Of a stretch of DNA of 49,863 nucleotides, positions 25,584 to 32,997 are shown piece after piece. Location of the stretch: contig JAJYTC010000011.1 of the NCBI GenBank assembly GCA_021793275.1, positions 1 to 49,863 of the forward strand, read 5' to 3'. A program made the position numbers and the translations under genes. Position 1 is the stretch's first letter; each line of letters begins with the position of its first letter. Origin of the DNA: Deltaproteobacteria bacterium. GTDB taxonomy: Bacteria > Desulfobacterota > Syntrophobacteria > Syntrophobacterales > Syntrophobacteraceae. The notes under the pieces are model-generated. The model was not told the origin of the DNA and ran no database searches. It saw only the letters and a list, made by a program, of their open reading frames with translations.

Positions 25584-26300
25584 TCACCGCATCCACTCTT
25601 CCACCACCGGATTGCTCAGGATGCCGATTTTTTCTATTTCGACTTCCACCACGTCTCCATGGCGCAGCCTTCCCACGCCGGCGGGCGTGCCCGTCGCGAT
25701 TATGTCTCCAGGCATGAGGGTGAAGTTTTTGGATATGAATTCTATCTGATAATCGATGGGAAAAATCATTTGGGCGGTGCTGGAGTCCTGAACGATCTTG
25801 CCGTTCAACCGGCACTGGATGCGAAGAGATTGAGGATCGTCGATCTGTTCCCGAGGGACTATCCGAGGTCCGACCGGCCCGAAGGTGTCCAGAGATTTTC
25901 CCCTGAACCATCCCGAACGGTCGCCGGACTGGATATTGCGCTGGCTCACGTCGTTTATGCACGTATAGCCGAAAATATGGTCAAACGCCTCCTCGGCCTT
26001 TATGTTTCTGCACTTTTTCCCGATTATTACCGCCAACTCGGCTTCATAGTCGGTCCTCAGGTCTTCGAACCCGTACTCGAGCAGAAAAGCGGGAATTACT
26101 ATAGGCTCGCCTGGCCCTATCAGTACGTTGGGGGTTTTGGGAAAAAGGATGGGTTCCTTCGGCACTTCCTCCGTAAAGCCGCTTACTTTCACCGAATGGC
26201 TCTCGGCAATGTGGCTGCGGTAGTTCAGGCCGAGGGCGATTATTTTGGACGGTTCAACACTGTAAGGCTGCGATTTTCCCGAAACCGGTAAAACGACCAT
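25584..26300 (-). CDS. Fumarylacetoacetate hydrolase family protein
   Basis: FAH-family enzymes cleave or decarboxylate 2-keto acids using a divalent metal. The 238-residue protein has the usual core: ALGLNYRSHIAES near residues 27-39, the metal-ligand cluster DYEAELAVIIG near residue 83, NDVSQRNIQ, GKSLDTFGPVGP and GDIIATGTPAGVG near the C-terminus. The family includes acylpyruvate hydrolases, oxaloacetate decarboxylases and 2-hydroxyhepta-2,4-diene-1,7-dioate isomerases of aromatic degradation; sequence alone does not choose between them. The gene lies five bases after a secreted DUF4412 protein, so the two are co-transcribed. Confidence 0.9.
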   Translation of the reverse strand: MVVLPVSGKSQPYSVEPSKIIALGLNYRSHIAESHSVKVSGFTEEVPKEPILFPKTPNVLIGPGEPIVIPAFLLEYGFEDLRTDYEAELAVIIGKKCRNIKAEEAFDHIFGYTCINDVSQRNIQSGDRSGWFRGKSLDTFGPVGPRIVPREQIDDPQSLRIQCRLNGKIVQDSSTAQMIFPIDYQIEFISKNFTLMPGDIIATGTPAGVGRLRHGDVVEVEIEKIGILSNPVVEEWMR

Positions 26301-26305
26301 CTCTT

Positions 26306-26869
26306 CTACTCCTTTGGAGGCGCTATCCTCGTAATCGTCTTTTTATATGTCGCTGGAACTTCGAAAAGCGAATCCTCGAGCTTACATCGCCTGATATCCG
26401 TACACTCCATAGTTTCATCCCGGCTTTCGACCTTGACAGGGAAAGAAAGCTGTTCGGAAATCCAGTAGAAGGTTTTTTGGCCGTCTTCTACGGTCTGGTA
26501 TTTCCTGCACTCTATGCCGCGAAATGTTTCCTTGCCGAGAAATCGGACGTTTATCGATTTTAGCGACGCCCATTCCCCGAATTCATTGTCGGAAGGCACA
26601 TAAGGCATTTGCAGGCACACTTTCCCGGGGATGAACATCATCCAGGTCACTTTCATGTCCGGACGGAAAATCATGATTTGAACTCCGTTCGGGCCGAAGG
26701 TTTCCTGGCGAATTTTTTCGCCCTTTACAAAAATCTTTCCGCTAAGCGGTTGGGAGCCTCTGGGCAGCTCGGTCAGGCGGGCCGTAAATTCGACGGCGGC
26801 ATGGGCCGAGGACACCATAAGGGCAGATGCGACGAAGAAAATGACAAAAGTTTTAGAGACTCTTATCAT
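26306..26869 (-). CDS. Secreted DUF4412-type protein
   Basis: A 187-residue exported protein. Residues 1-24 form a signal peptide (KTFVIFFVASALMVSSAHA, cleavage after AHA). The mature part resembles the DUF4412/LolA-like beta-sheet fold: GKIFVKGEKIRQE, a stretch of strands around MTWMMFIPGK-like sequence, and a GIECRKYQT motif typical of this group, with three further cysteines. Function is unknown; related folds carry lipids or lipoproteins in the periplasm. The FAH-family gene follows five bases downstream. It diverges from the DUF167 gene. Confidence 0.8.
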   Translation of the reverse strand: MIRVSKTFVIFFVASALMVSSAHAAVEFTARLTELPRGSQPLSGKIFVKGEKIRQETFGPNGVQIMIFRPDMKVTWMMFIPGKVCLQMPYVPSDNEFGEWASLKSINVRFLGKETFRGIECRKYQTVEDGQKTFYWISEQLSFPVKVESRDETMECTDIRRCKLEDSLFEVPATYKKTITRIAPPKE

Positions 26870-27027
26870 AGAAATCCTGGCGCGGGTTTTTGCCCCACGG
26901 CATCAATTTGCTCTGCCGCGTCTCTTTTTGCTTCGGTTAATAGTAATTGGGATATATATTCTAAACCCATTGACCGGTGTGTCAATGTGTGCGCACCTGT
27001 GAAAACTTTAACGTGTTGGGAGCCGGC

Positions 27028-27342
27028 ATGTCCGACGATGATGCAAGCTATTTGTCCGCAAGAGGTGCAGAAACCCTCTTGCTCGTCCATATTCAGCCCC
27101 GGGCGGCAAAGAGCGGCTTTTCGGGCGTTTTCGGTCAAAGGCTCAAGATACGCATCAGCTCACCTCCGGTTGAAGGGGAGGCGAACCGGGAATGCATCGC
27201 ATTTCTTGCCGGATTTCTGGGCGTTTCCAAGTCTGAAATCAGGTTGCTGAAGGGTGGACAGTCGCGTGACAAGACCTTTGTCATTTCGCGGCCGATAGAG
27301 TTTGTCAGGGAGAAATTAAAGCGGATCGATCCGGGAAACTGA
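27028..27342 (+). CDS. DUF167/YggU-family protein
   Basis: This 104-residue protein is a member of the UPF0235 family. Conserved pieces are VHIQPRAAKSG, LKIRISSPPVEGEANREC and LLKGGQSRDKTFVI, which cover the whole domain. The biochemical role of the family is not known. The ATG at 27028 is preceded by GGGAG five bases upstream; an earlier in-frame start at 26977 is less likely. The thiolase gene starts 21 bases after its stop, so it appears to head the beta-oxidation operon. Confidence 0.88.
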   Translation: MSDDDASYLSARGAETLLLVHIQPRAAKSGFSGVFGQRLKIRISSPPVEGEANRECIAFLAGFLGVSKSEIRLLKGGQSRDKTFVISRPIEFVREKLKRIDPGN

Positions 27343-27363
27343 GCAAAATCACAGGAGATACAG

Positions 27364-28539
27364 ATGCGAGAAGCCGTTATTGTGAGTGCAGTGAGGACCC
27401 CGCTTGGCAGCTTTAACGGATCGCTCAGCGCTATTGGCGCTACCAGGCTGGGCGGTATTGTAATCGAAGAAGCGATCAGGCGGGCTGGAATAGGCAAGGA
27501 ATTGGTAAATGAGGTCATTATGGGGATCGTGCTGCCCTGCGGCTATGGTCAAAATCCTGCCAAGCAGGCTGCGGTAGCCGCAGGTATGCCCTGGGAAGTG
27601 GAGGCCCTTACGGTCAACAAGGTCTGCGGTTCGGGATTGAAGGCGGTGATGCTCGCCGCGCAGGCCATTCAGACCGGAGATGCCGACGTCGTGGTTGCCG
27701 GGGGCATGGAGAACATGAGCATGGCGCCCTATTACCTGGAAAAAGCGCGAAGCGGCTACCGGATGGGAAACGGCGCCTTGGTGGATCACATGGTTCACGA
27801 CGGTCTGTGGGACATAGTGAACGATTTTCACATGGGCATTTCAAACGAACTTTGCTGTGAAAGATACTCCGTTTCCAGGGAAGACCAGGACCGTTACGCC
27901 GCCGAGTCCTACAGGAGGTCTATGGCTTCGATTGAATCGGGCCGGTTTGACGAAGAGATTGTTCCGGTGCAGTTGCCGTCGCGCAAAGGTGAGAAAGTTG
28001 TTTTTTCCAGGGATGAATGCCCGAGGGAGACCTCCTACGAGCTTCTTGCCAAAATGAAGCCCGCGTTCAAAGATGGGGGCGTCACTACTGCGGGGAATGC
28101 ATCGGTGATAAGCGACGGGGCGGCCGCGGTCGTTGTTATGTCCAGGGAAAAGGCCATGGAACTGGGCTGCACCGTCATGGGGACGATCGGCGCGCAGGCT
28201 TCGAGCGGCATCGAGATGAAGTACGTTCTGGTGGCGCCGATGCTGGCTGTTCCGAAGTGCCTGCGAAAAGAAGGCATTGGCATGGAGGATGTCGATATTT
28301 TCGAGATAAACGAAGCCTTTAGCGGTTCCACGGTATGCGTGCTGAAGGAACTCCAACTTGACCCTTCAAAAGTGAACGTGACGGGGGGAAGTGTCTCTTT
28401 GGGCCATCCCATAGGGGCCAGCGGTTGTCGCGTCCTGGTGACGATGCTTTATGAAATGATCCGCTCCGGCAGAAGGACCGGCCTTGCTTCCCTGTGCCTG
28501 GGAGGCGGCGAGGCCGTTGCCATGGTGGTCAGAAGATAG
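27364..28539 (+). CDS. Acetyl-CoA C-acetyltransferase (thiolase)
   Basis: Thiolase condenses two acetyl-CoA or, in degradation, cleaves a 3-ketoacyl-CoA. All three catalytic elements are present in the 391-residue chain: the nucleophile Cys in NKVCGSGLKAVML (about residue 87), the His in GGSVSLGHPIGASG, and the second Cys in SLCLGGGEAVAM at the end. Length is standard. An AGGAG precedes the ATG. The next genes encode 3-hydroxyacyl-CoA and acyl-CoA dehydrogenases, 22 and then 13 bases apart, which fits butyrate or short-chain beta-oxidation. Confidence 0.95.
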   Translation: MREAVIVSAVRTPLGSFNGSLSAIGATRLGGIVIEEAIRRAGIGKELVNEVIMGIVLPCGYGQNPAKQAAVAAGMPWEVEALTVNKVCGSGLKAVMLAAQAIQTGDADVVVAGGMENMSMAPYYLEKARSGYRMGNGALVDHMVHDGLWDIVNDFHMGISNELCCERYSVSREDQDRYAAESYRRSMASIESGRFDEEIVPVQLPSRKGEKVVFSRDECPRETSYELLAKMKPAFKDGGVTTAGNASVISDGAAAVVVMSREKAMELGCTVMGTIGAQASSGIEMKYVLVAPMLAVPKCLRKEGIGMEDVDIFEINEAFSGSTVCVLKELQLDPSKVNVTGGSVSLGHPIGASGCRVLVTMLYEMIRSGRRTGLASLCLGGGEAVAMVVRR

Positions 28540-28561
28540 ACGGCGGGAAAGGAAAAATCGC

Positions 28562-29410
28562 ATGGAAGTAAAGACCTTTGGAGTTATAGGCGCAGGCCAG
28601 ATGGGAAACGGAATCGCCCAGGTCGCGGCAATGAGCGGCCTGCAGGTGATTATGAACGACATCAAGGATGAATTCGTCCAGCGCGGTCTCAACAATATCG
28701 CCGGAATACTTGCAAAAAATGTGGAAAAAGGGAAAATGGCCCCTGAGGAGCGGGAAGCAGTGCTCGGACGCATTAAAACGAGCACCGGCCTGGGGGACCT
28801 GGCGTCCGCCGATTTCGTTGTCGAAGCCGCCACCGAGAACGAATCGATTAAATTTCAGCTGTTCCGAGAACTTGACGCCATTTGCAGGCCGGAGGTCATT
28901 TTGGCGACCAACACCTCTTCCATCCCGATCGGTCGAATAGCCGCGCAGACCAAAAGGCCCGATAAGGTGATCGGCATGCACTTCATGAATCCCGTGCCCG
29001 TTATGAAGCTTATCGAAGTGATTCGAGGACTGGCCACTTCCGATGAGACCTTCAAAACAACGTGGGACCTTTCGCTCAGGTTCAAAAAGACCCCCGCCCT
29101 TGCCAACGACTACCCGGGTTTTATCGCCAACCGTATTCTCATGCCCATGATCAATGAAGCCGTCTATTGCCTCTATCACGGCGTCGGGACCCGCGAGGAC
29201 ATAGACACCGTGATGCGGCTTGGAATGAATCACCCGATGGGGCCGCTGGCCCTCGCCGATCTGATCGGCCTCGACACCTGCCTGGCGATAATGGAGACCC
29301 TCTACGACGGTTTTTGCGACTCGAAGTACAGGCCGTGTCCTCTTCTGCGCAAGTACGTCGAGGCAGGGTGGCTTGGGAAAAAGAGCGGGCGTGGATTCTA
29401 CGAATATTGA
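28562..29410 (+). CDS. 3-Hydroxybutyryl-CoA dehydrogenase
   Basis: NAD-dependent oxidation of 3-hydroxyacyl-CoA to 3-ketoacyl-CoA. The 282-residue protein has the N-terminal Rossmann motif GVIGAGQMGNGIAQ (residues 7-20), the active-site region GMHFMNPVPVMKLIEVI, NDYPGFIANRILMPM at the domain junction, and GMNHPMGPLALADLIGLD in the dimerising helical domain. Length matches the single-function Hbd/PaaH type. The ATG at 28562 has GGGAAAGG upstream; earlier in-frame codons overlap the thiolase end. Middle gene of the beta-oxidation operon; no crotonase is encoded here. Confidence 0.95.
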   Translation: MEVKTFGVIGAGQMGNGIAQVAAMSGLQVIMNDIKDEFVQRGLNNIAGILAKNVEKGKMAPEEREAVLGRIKTSTGLGDLASADFVVEAATENESIKFQLFRELDAICRPEVILATNTSSIPIGRIAAQTKRPDKVIGMHFMNPVPVMKLIEVIRGLATSDETFKTTWDLSLRFKKTPALANDYPGFIANRILMPMINEAVYCLYHGVGTREDIDTVMRLGMNHPMGPLALADLIGLDTCLAIMETLYDGFCDSKYRPCPLLRKYVEAGWLGKKSGRGFYEY

Positions 29411-29423
29411 TAAGGGACCCGGC

Positions 29424-30578
29424 ATGGATTTCGAACTGAACGAAGAGCAGAGAATGATTCAGGAGACCGCCGCAAGGTTTGCCAGGCGCGAACTCGAACC
29501 TGTAGCGGCGGAGATCGACAGGACGAAGGATCGCTCCATCCTGAAAGCCAATCTCAAAAAACTGGCCGAACTCGGTTTCATGGGGTTGAACGTGGAGCCC
29601 GAGTATGGAGGAACGGGCGCAGGCAGTATCGCCTTTTCGCTTGTAATGACCGAACTGGGCCGCGCGTGCGCATCCACCACCGTTACGGCCTCGGTGAGCA
29701 ACATGGTGGCCGAGCTGATCCAGGCCGTCGGCGCCGAGGAGCAGAAAAGAAAGTATATTCCTCCCATTTGCAGCGGCGAATATCCTGCGGCCAGTTTTGG
29801 CCTTACGGAGACCTGCGCCGGCTCCGACCCGGCGGGAATGCGCACCACGGCCGCGCTGGAAGGTGACTGCTGGGTGCTCAACGGCAATAAGATTTTTATT
29901 TCCAGCGCAGAGTATGCAGGCTGTTTCGTGGTTTGGGCCGTTACGGACAAAGAGGCCAGGAAGGGCAGGGGGATCAGTGCTTTTATCGTCGAGCCGGACT
30001 TTCCGGGGTTCAAGGTCGGAAGAGACGAACACAAACTGGGTCAGCACGCTTCCTCGACGAACGAGCTGATCTTCGAAAACTGCAAGGTCCCGCGGGAAAA
30101 CCTGCTTGGAAGGCTAAACGACGGGTTCCGCATCGCCGTGGGCGAGCTTGCGGGAGGAAGGATCGGAATCGGGTCGATGGCCGTTGGCATCGGGCTCGCC
30201 GCCATGGACTGCGCGACGAAATACGTGCAGGAAAGAATACAGTTTGACAAGCCCATCGCCTCGCAGCAGGCAATCCAGTGGATGATAGCCGACAATTACA
30301 CTCGGCTCGAGGCGGCGCGCCTGCTTCTGCTTCGCGCGGCCTATCTCAAGGACCGGGGGAGGCATTATTCCCGGGAGGCTTCGATGGGCAAGCTGTATGC
30401 CACCGAATCGGCCAACAGGGCCTGCTACGACGCGATTCAGATGCTTGGCGGCTACGGTTATACCAATGATTTCCCCCTCGAACGCTTCTACAGGGACGTC
30501 CGCGTCACCACTATTTACGAGGGCACAAGCGAGATCCAGCGGCTTATCATTGCCCGGGATCTGCTGGGAATAAAGTAG
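29424..30578 (+). CDS. Acyl-CoA dehydrogenase, short-chain type
   Basis: FAD enzyme forming the 2,3-double bond of acyl-CoA. The 384-residue chain starts MDFELNEEQRMIQ, has the FAD-contact motif FGLTETCAGSDPAG near residue 130, and the catalytic glutamate in TTIYEGTSEIQ near residue 365, the placement typical of butyryl-CoA dehydrogenase. The ATG at 29424 is preferred; an upstream frame overlaps the hydroxyacyl-CoA dehydrogenase gene. No EtfAB genes follow, so the electron acceptor is encoded elsewhere. The chain length preference is inferred from family likeness. Confidence 0.93.
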   Translation: MDFELNEEQRMIQETAARFARRELEPVAAEIDRTKDRSILKANLKKLAELGFMGLNVEPEYGGTGAGSIAFSLVMTELGRACASTTVTASVSNMVAELIQAVGAEEQKRKYIPPICSGEYPAASFGLTETCAGSDPAGMRTTAALEGDCWVLNGNKIFISSAEYAGCFVVWAVTDKEARKGRGISAFIVEPDFPGFKVGRDEHKLGQHASSTNELIFENCKVPRENLLGRLNDGFRIAVGELAGGRIGIGSMAVGIGLAAMDCATKYVQERIQFDKPIASQQAIQWMIADNYTRLEAARLLLLRAAYLKDRGRHYSREASMGKLYATESANRACYDAIQMLGGYGYTNDFPLERFYRDVRVTTIYEGTSEIQRLIIARDLLGIK

Positions 30579-30600
30579 TGAATCACGAAAAATATGATGC

Positions 30601-30637
30601 CCTCCGCGGCTCTGCGTCTCTGCGTGAGGAAACTTTT
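30601..30637. repeat. Intergenic repeat of the CGCGGCTCTGCG type
   Basis: The sequence CCTCCGCGGCTCTGCGTCTC then TGCGTGAGGAAACTTTT lies between the acyl-CoA dehydrogenase and cupredoxin-like genes. It aligns with 25500-25545 with about one difference in four positions. Confidence 0.45.
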
Positions 30638-30668
30638 CTACGTCATGAACTCGTCAGGGAGTCCGAGT

Positions 30669-31067
30669 ATGCGTCCAGCTTCAAAACGATCGCTTATCAT
30701 GATTTTTGTCATGGCTGCAGCCCTTGGCGGGTGCGCGGGATTTGGAAGGATCCAGACCGCCAGGGTAAAAAGCGGAAAGTTGAGCGTTCTGCCGATAGAG
30801 GCCGACAGATTTTATTTTTGGCCCAATGAAATCCGTGTCGACAAACCCGGCCCTTTGGCCATTGAAATAAAGAATGTTTCCCCTTGGTGGCAGAACTTCA
30901 CGCTCAAGGACCCGACGTGGAAAACCCTGGAAAGCGTCAATCTTCCTCCGCACGAGACAACCATAATCGACGTGAAATTGAGCATGCCGGGGGTCTACCA
31001 GTTTTACTGCAACAGGACCCTGCACACCTTTTTCGGAATGAACGGACAAATTTTCGTGGGGAAGTAG
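30669..31067 (+). CDS. Cupredoxin-like lipoprotein
   Basis: A 132-residue exported lipoprotein: a basic start and hydrophobic helix end in the lipobox LGGCAG (Cys about residue 22). The mature part has the eight-strand cupredoxin pattern and the C-terminal ligand loop FYCNRTLHTFFGMNG, supplying Cys, His and Met of a type 1 copper site. The N-terminal ligand His expected in a HNF-like motif is replaced by Gln (WWQNFTL), so copper binding is uncertain. The ATG at 30669 has GGGAG upstream and gives a proper signal peptide. A strong terminator follows at 31091. Confidence 0.8.
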   Translation: MRPASKRSLIMIFVMAAALGGCAGFGRIQTARVKSGKLSVLPIEADRFYFWPNEIRVDKPGPLAIEIKNVSPWWQNFTLKDPTWKTLESVNLPPHETTIIDVKLSMPGVYQFYCNRTLHTFFGMNGQIFVGK

Positions 31068-31090
31068 GCAGCAGGGGGCGAGTGGCTGGA

Positions 31091-31125
31091 AGCGAAAAGC
31101 CCCGCGTTTGGCGGGGCTTTTCGCT
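31091..31125. terminator. Bidirectional intrinsic terminator
   Basis: A perfect 15-bp stem (31091-31105 with 31111-31125) and 5-base loop. The arms contain AAAAGCCCCGC and GCGGGGCTTTT, so each strand has a GC stem next to a T run. It lies between the convergent cupredoxin-like and dodecin genes and can serve both. Confidence 0.9.
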
Positions 31126-31143
31126 CATTCTCTTATTATCTGA

Positions 31144-31353
31144 TCAACTGTTGCCCTCGTATTTGAAGGAGAGCTTCACGCGCGCTCGGTATTCTACGAC
31201 TTTCCCGTTTTCGATCCGCATGTCCAGTTTGTCCACTTCTGCAATTCTAAGGTCCCTGAGACTCTTGGTTGCCGTCTCGACGACCTCCTTGGCGGCTTCT
31301 TCCCACGAATTCGGACTGGTTCCGACAAGTTCGACGATCTTGTAAACGGACAT
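31144..31353 (-). CDS. Dodecin-family protein
   Basis: Dodecins are small dodecameric flavin-storage proteins. This 69-residue protein matches over its full length: YKIVELVGTSPNSWEEAAK, a helix, LRIAEV, then GKVVEYRARVKLSFKYE. The tryptophan that stacks on flavin in bacterial dodecins (LDWFEV) is Ile here and the partner Gln of the Y/F-Q-V motif is Arg, so it may not bind flavin in the usual way. GGAGG lies upstream. It ends at the shared terminator 31091-31125 and diverges from the CBS genes. Confidence 0.9.
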   Translation of the reverse strand: MSVYKIVELVGTSPNSWEEAAKEVVETATKSLRDLRIAEVDKLDMRIENGKVVEYRARVKLSFKYEGNS

Positions 31354-31551
31354 GGCAATCCTCCTTTTTTGTTGTGAATCACAAGGTGGTTTGACAACGC
31401 GGCTGCGTAACTACAGGGACTGTTTTGCTCCAGTAGGGCCAGAGTAATCATGAAGTTGGATATTGCAACCGCGGAAAGCAGACCTATTGACTGTAGACCT
31501 TTCATTGAATATCCTTTTTCATTATCGCGCAGCTCAAGGAGCCCGGATGCA

Positions 31552-32013
31552 ATGTATGCCCGCGACATTATGAGCCATCGATTTCATACCTTAAGCCCCT
31601 CGAACACCATCGCCGAAGCGGTAAGCATGTTCCATATCGCGAGTATGGAGGAGGGAAAAAGGATCTTCGGGCTCATGGTCATCGATGAAAAGGACCGGCT
31701 CGTCGGGATGCTTTCCATGTACGATATTCTGCTTTTTGTGCAGCCCAAGCATGTCCACGTGTGGAGCGAAATCGAAGACCTCGAGGCCCAGAGCCTTTTC
31801 GGCGAACTTCTCGATCGTGTCAAATCCGTCCAGGTTGCCGACATCATGACTACCAACGTGGTGACGGTCAAACCGCACACCCACGTCATGGCTATTGCCG
31901 ATTTGATGATCAAGCGCCATATCCGCCGCGTTCCCGTTGTCGAAGGAAATGATCTGGTGGGTATCGTTTATATTTCAGACCTTTTCTACCATTTGCTGCA
32001 GAAATTTCTGTGA
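31552..32013 (+). CDS. CBS-domain pair protein
   Basis: The 153-residue protein is a single Bateman module of two CBS domains. The first begins ARDIMSHRFHTLSPSNTI and has GMLSMYDILLF; the second begins VADIMTTNVVTVKPHTHV and has GIVYISDLFYHLL. Such modules bind adenine nucleotides and usually regulate partner proteins. The ATG at 31552 follows AAGGAG at ten bases; the frame is open to 31450. A second CBS gene starts four bases after its stop. Confidence 0.85.
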   Translation: MYARDIMSHRFHTLSPSNTIAEAVSMFHIASMEEGKRIFGLMVIDEKDRLVGMLSMYDILLFVQPKHVHVWSEIEDLEAQSLFGELLDRVKSVQVADIMTTNVVTVKPHTHVMAIADLMIKRHIRRVPVVEGNDLVGIVYISDLFYHLLQKFL

Positions 32014-32017
32014 AACT

Positions 32018-32917
32018 ATGCCTGTTGTAATCGGTCGAGATATCTTGAAGGGGCTTCTTGTCGAAGAAGCCATGCGCCGGCAGGTGATACGCGTGCCCCA
32101 CGACATTTCCTTGGACAAATGTGTTAATCAATTGATCAAGTTCAAGGTCGATGCGCTTCTGGTCGGCGATCAAACCGGGTGTCCCGTGGGAGTCATATCG
32201 AAGACCGACATCGTTGGAGCTTTCTACGCCGGCATGCCGATAGCGGAAACCCTGTCCAGGGACATCATGAACGGTCCCCCGCTGACCTGTTTTCCTGACG
32301 ATGAGTTGGGCGTTGCCCTGGACATTATGCGCAAAAACGGCTTGCATCAACTCTTTGTGCAGGGAGCCGAACCGTGTGCGGTGGTCGGGACGCTGTCCTA
32401 TGCGGATGTGGTTGCCCTTCTTTACCGGTATTGCAGAGCATGTCCCAGGGGTGCGGCCGCGCGGTCCGGACCTGCCGGACTCGCTGACAGCACGCAGCTC
32501 TTGACGGTGCGCGACGCCATGAGGCCTTCCGTAGTGTCCTGCAGGCAGGACGATTCGCTTGCCGAGGTGATCGAGGCCTTGACCACCCATCGCCGGGGCG
32601 CGGTCCTCATAGAAGACGGCAAAGGTTTACCCCTCGGCGTAATTTCAAAAACCGACGTTATCCTCGCTTATCGCCACGGATCGAGCCTCGATGACCAGGC
32701 GCGATCCATCTTGAGGTCGCCGGCACTAGTCTGCGATGAGAATTCTCTTCTTACCGACGCAATCCGTCAGATGTTTTTGAAAGACGTGCAGCGTCTTTTC
32801 GCCTATGCCGGAGACCCCTCGCATATCGTTGGCGTGCTGTCTCTTTCCGATGCTGCGCGAATCCGTTCCGGCTCGTGCAGAGCATGCATGGCCAGCAGGA
32901 TCATTGTCCTGCCGTGA
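32018..32917 (+). CDS. Four-CBS-domain protein (two Bateman modules)
   Basis: This 299-residue protein contains four CBS domains in two repeats. Each repeat has GVISKTDI/V in the first half and a VVGTLSYADV or VGVLSLSDA motif in the second. Each module ends with a CRAC motif (YCRACPRG about residue 139, SCRACMAS near the C-terminus), an unusual matched cysteine pair. The protein carries no catalytic domain, so it probably acts as a nucleotide-responsive partner. It is coupled to the smaller CBS gene by a four-base gap; an HDOD-GAF gene follows 80 bases later. Confidence 0.85.
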   Translation: MPVVIGRDILKGLLVEEAMRRQVIRVPHDISLDKCVNQLIKFKVDALLVGDQTGCPVGVISKTDIVGAFYAGMPIAETLSRDIMNGPPLTCFPDDELGVALDIMRKNGLHQLFVQGAEPCAVVGTLSYADVVALLYRYCRACPRGAAARSGPAGLADSTQLLTVRDAMRPSVVSCRQDDSLAEVIEALTTHRRGAVLIEDGKGLPLGVISKTDVILAYRHGSSLDDQARSILRSPALVCDENSLLTDAIRQMFLKDVQRLFAYAGDPSHIVGVLSLSDAARIRSGSCRACMASRIIVLP

Positions 32918-32997
32918 GTTGAAATTATTCTGCAGAAATGCTCCTCTTTTTCCGATAGATATTCCTGGATGACTTCTAAATATGCGGGAAAACCAGA

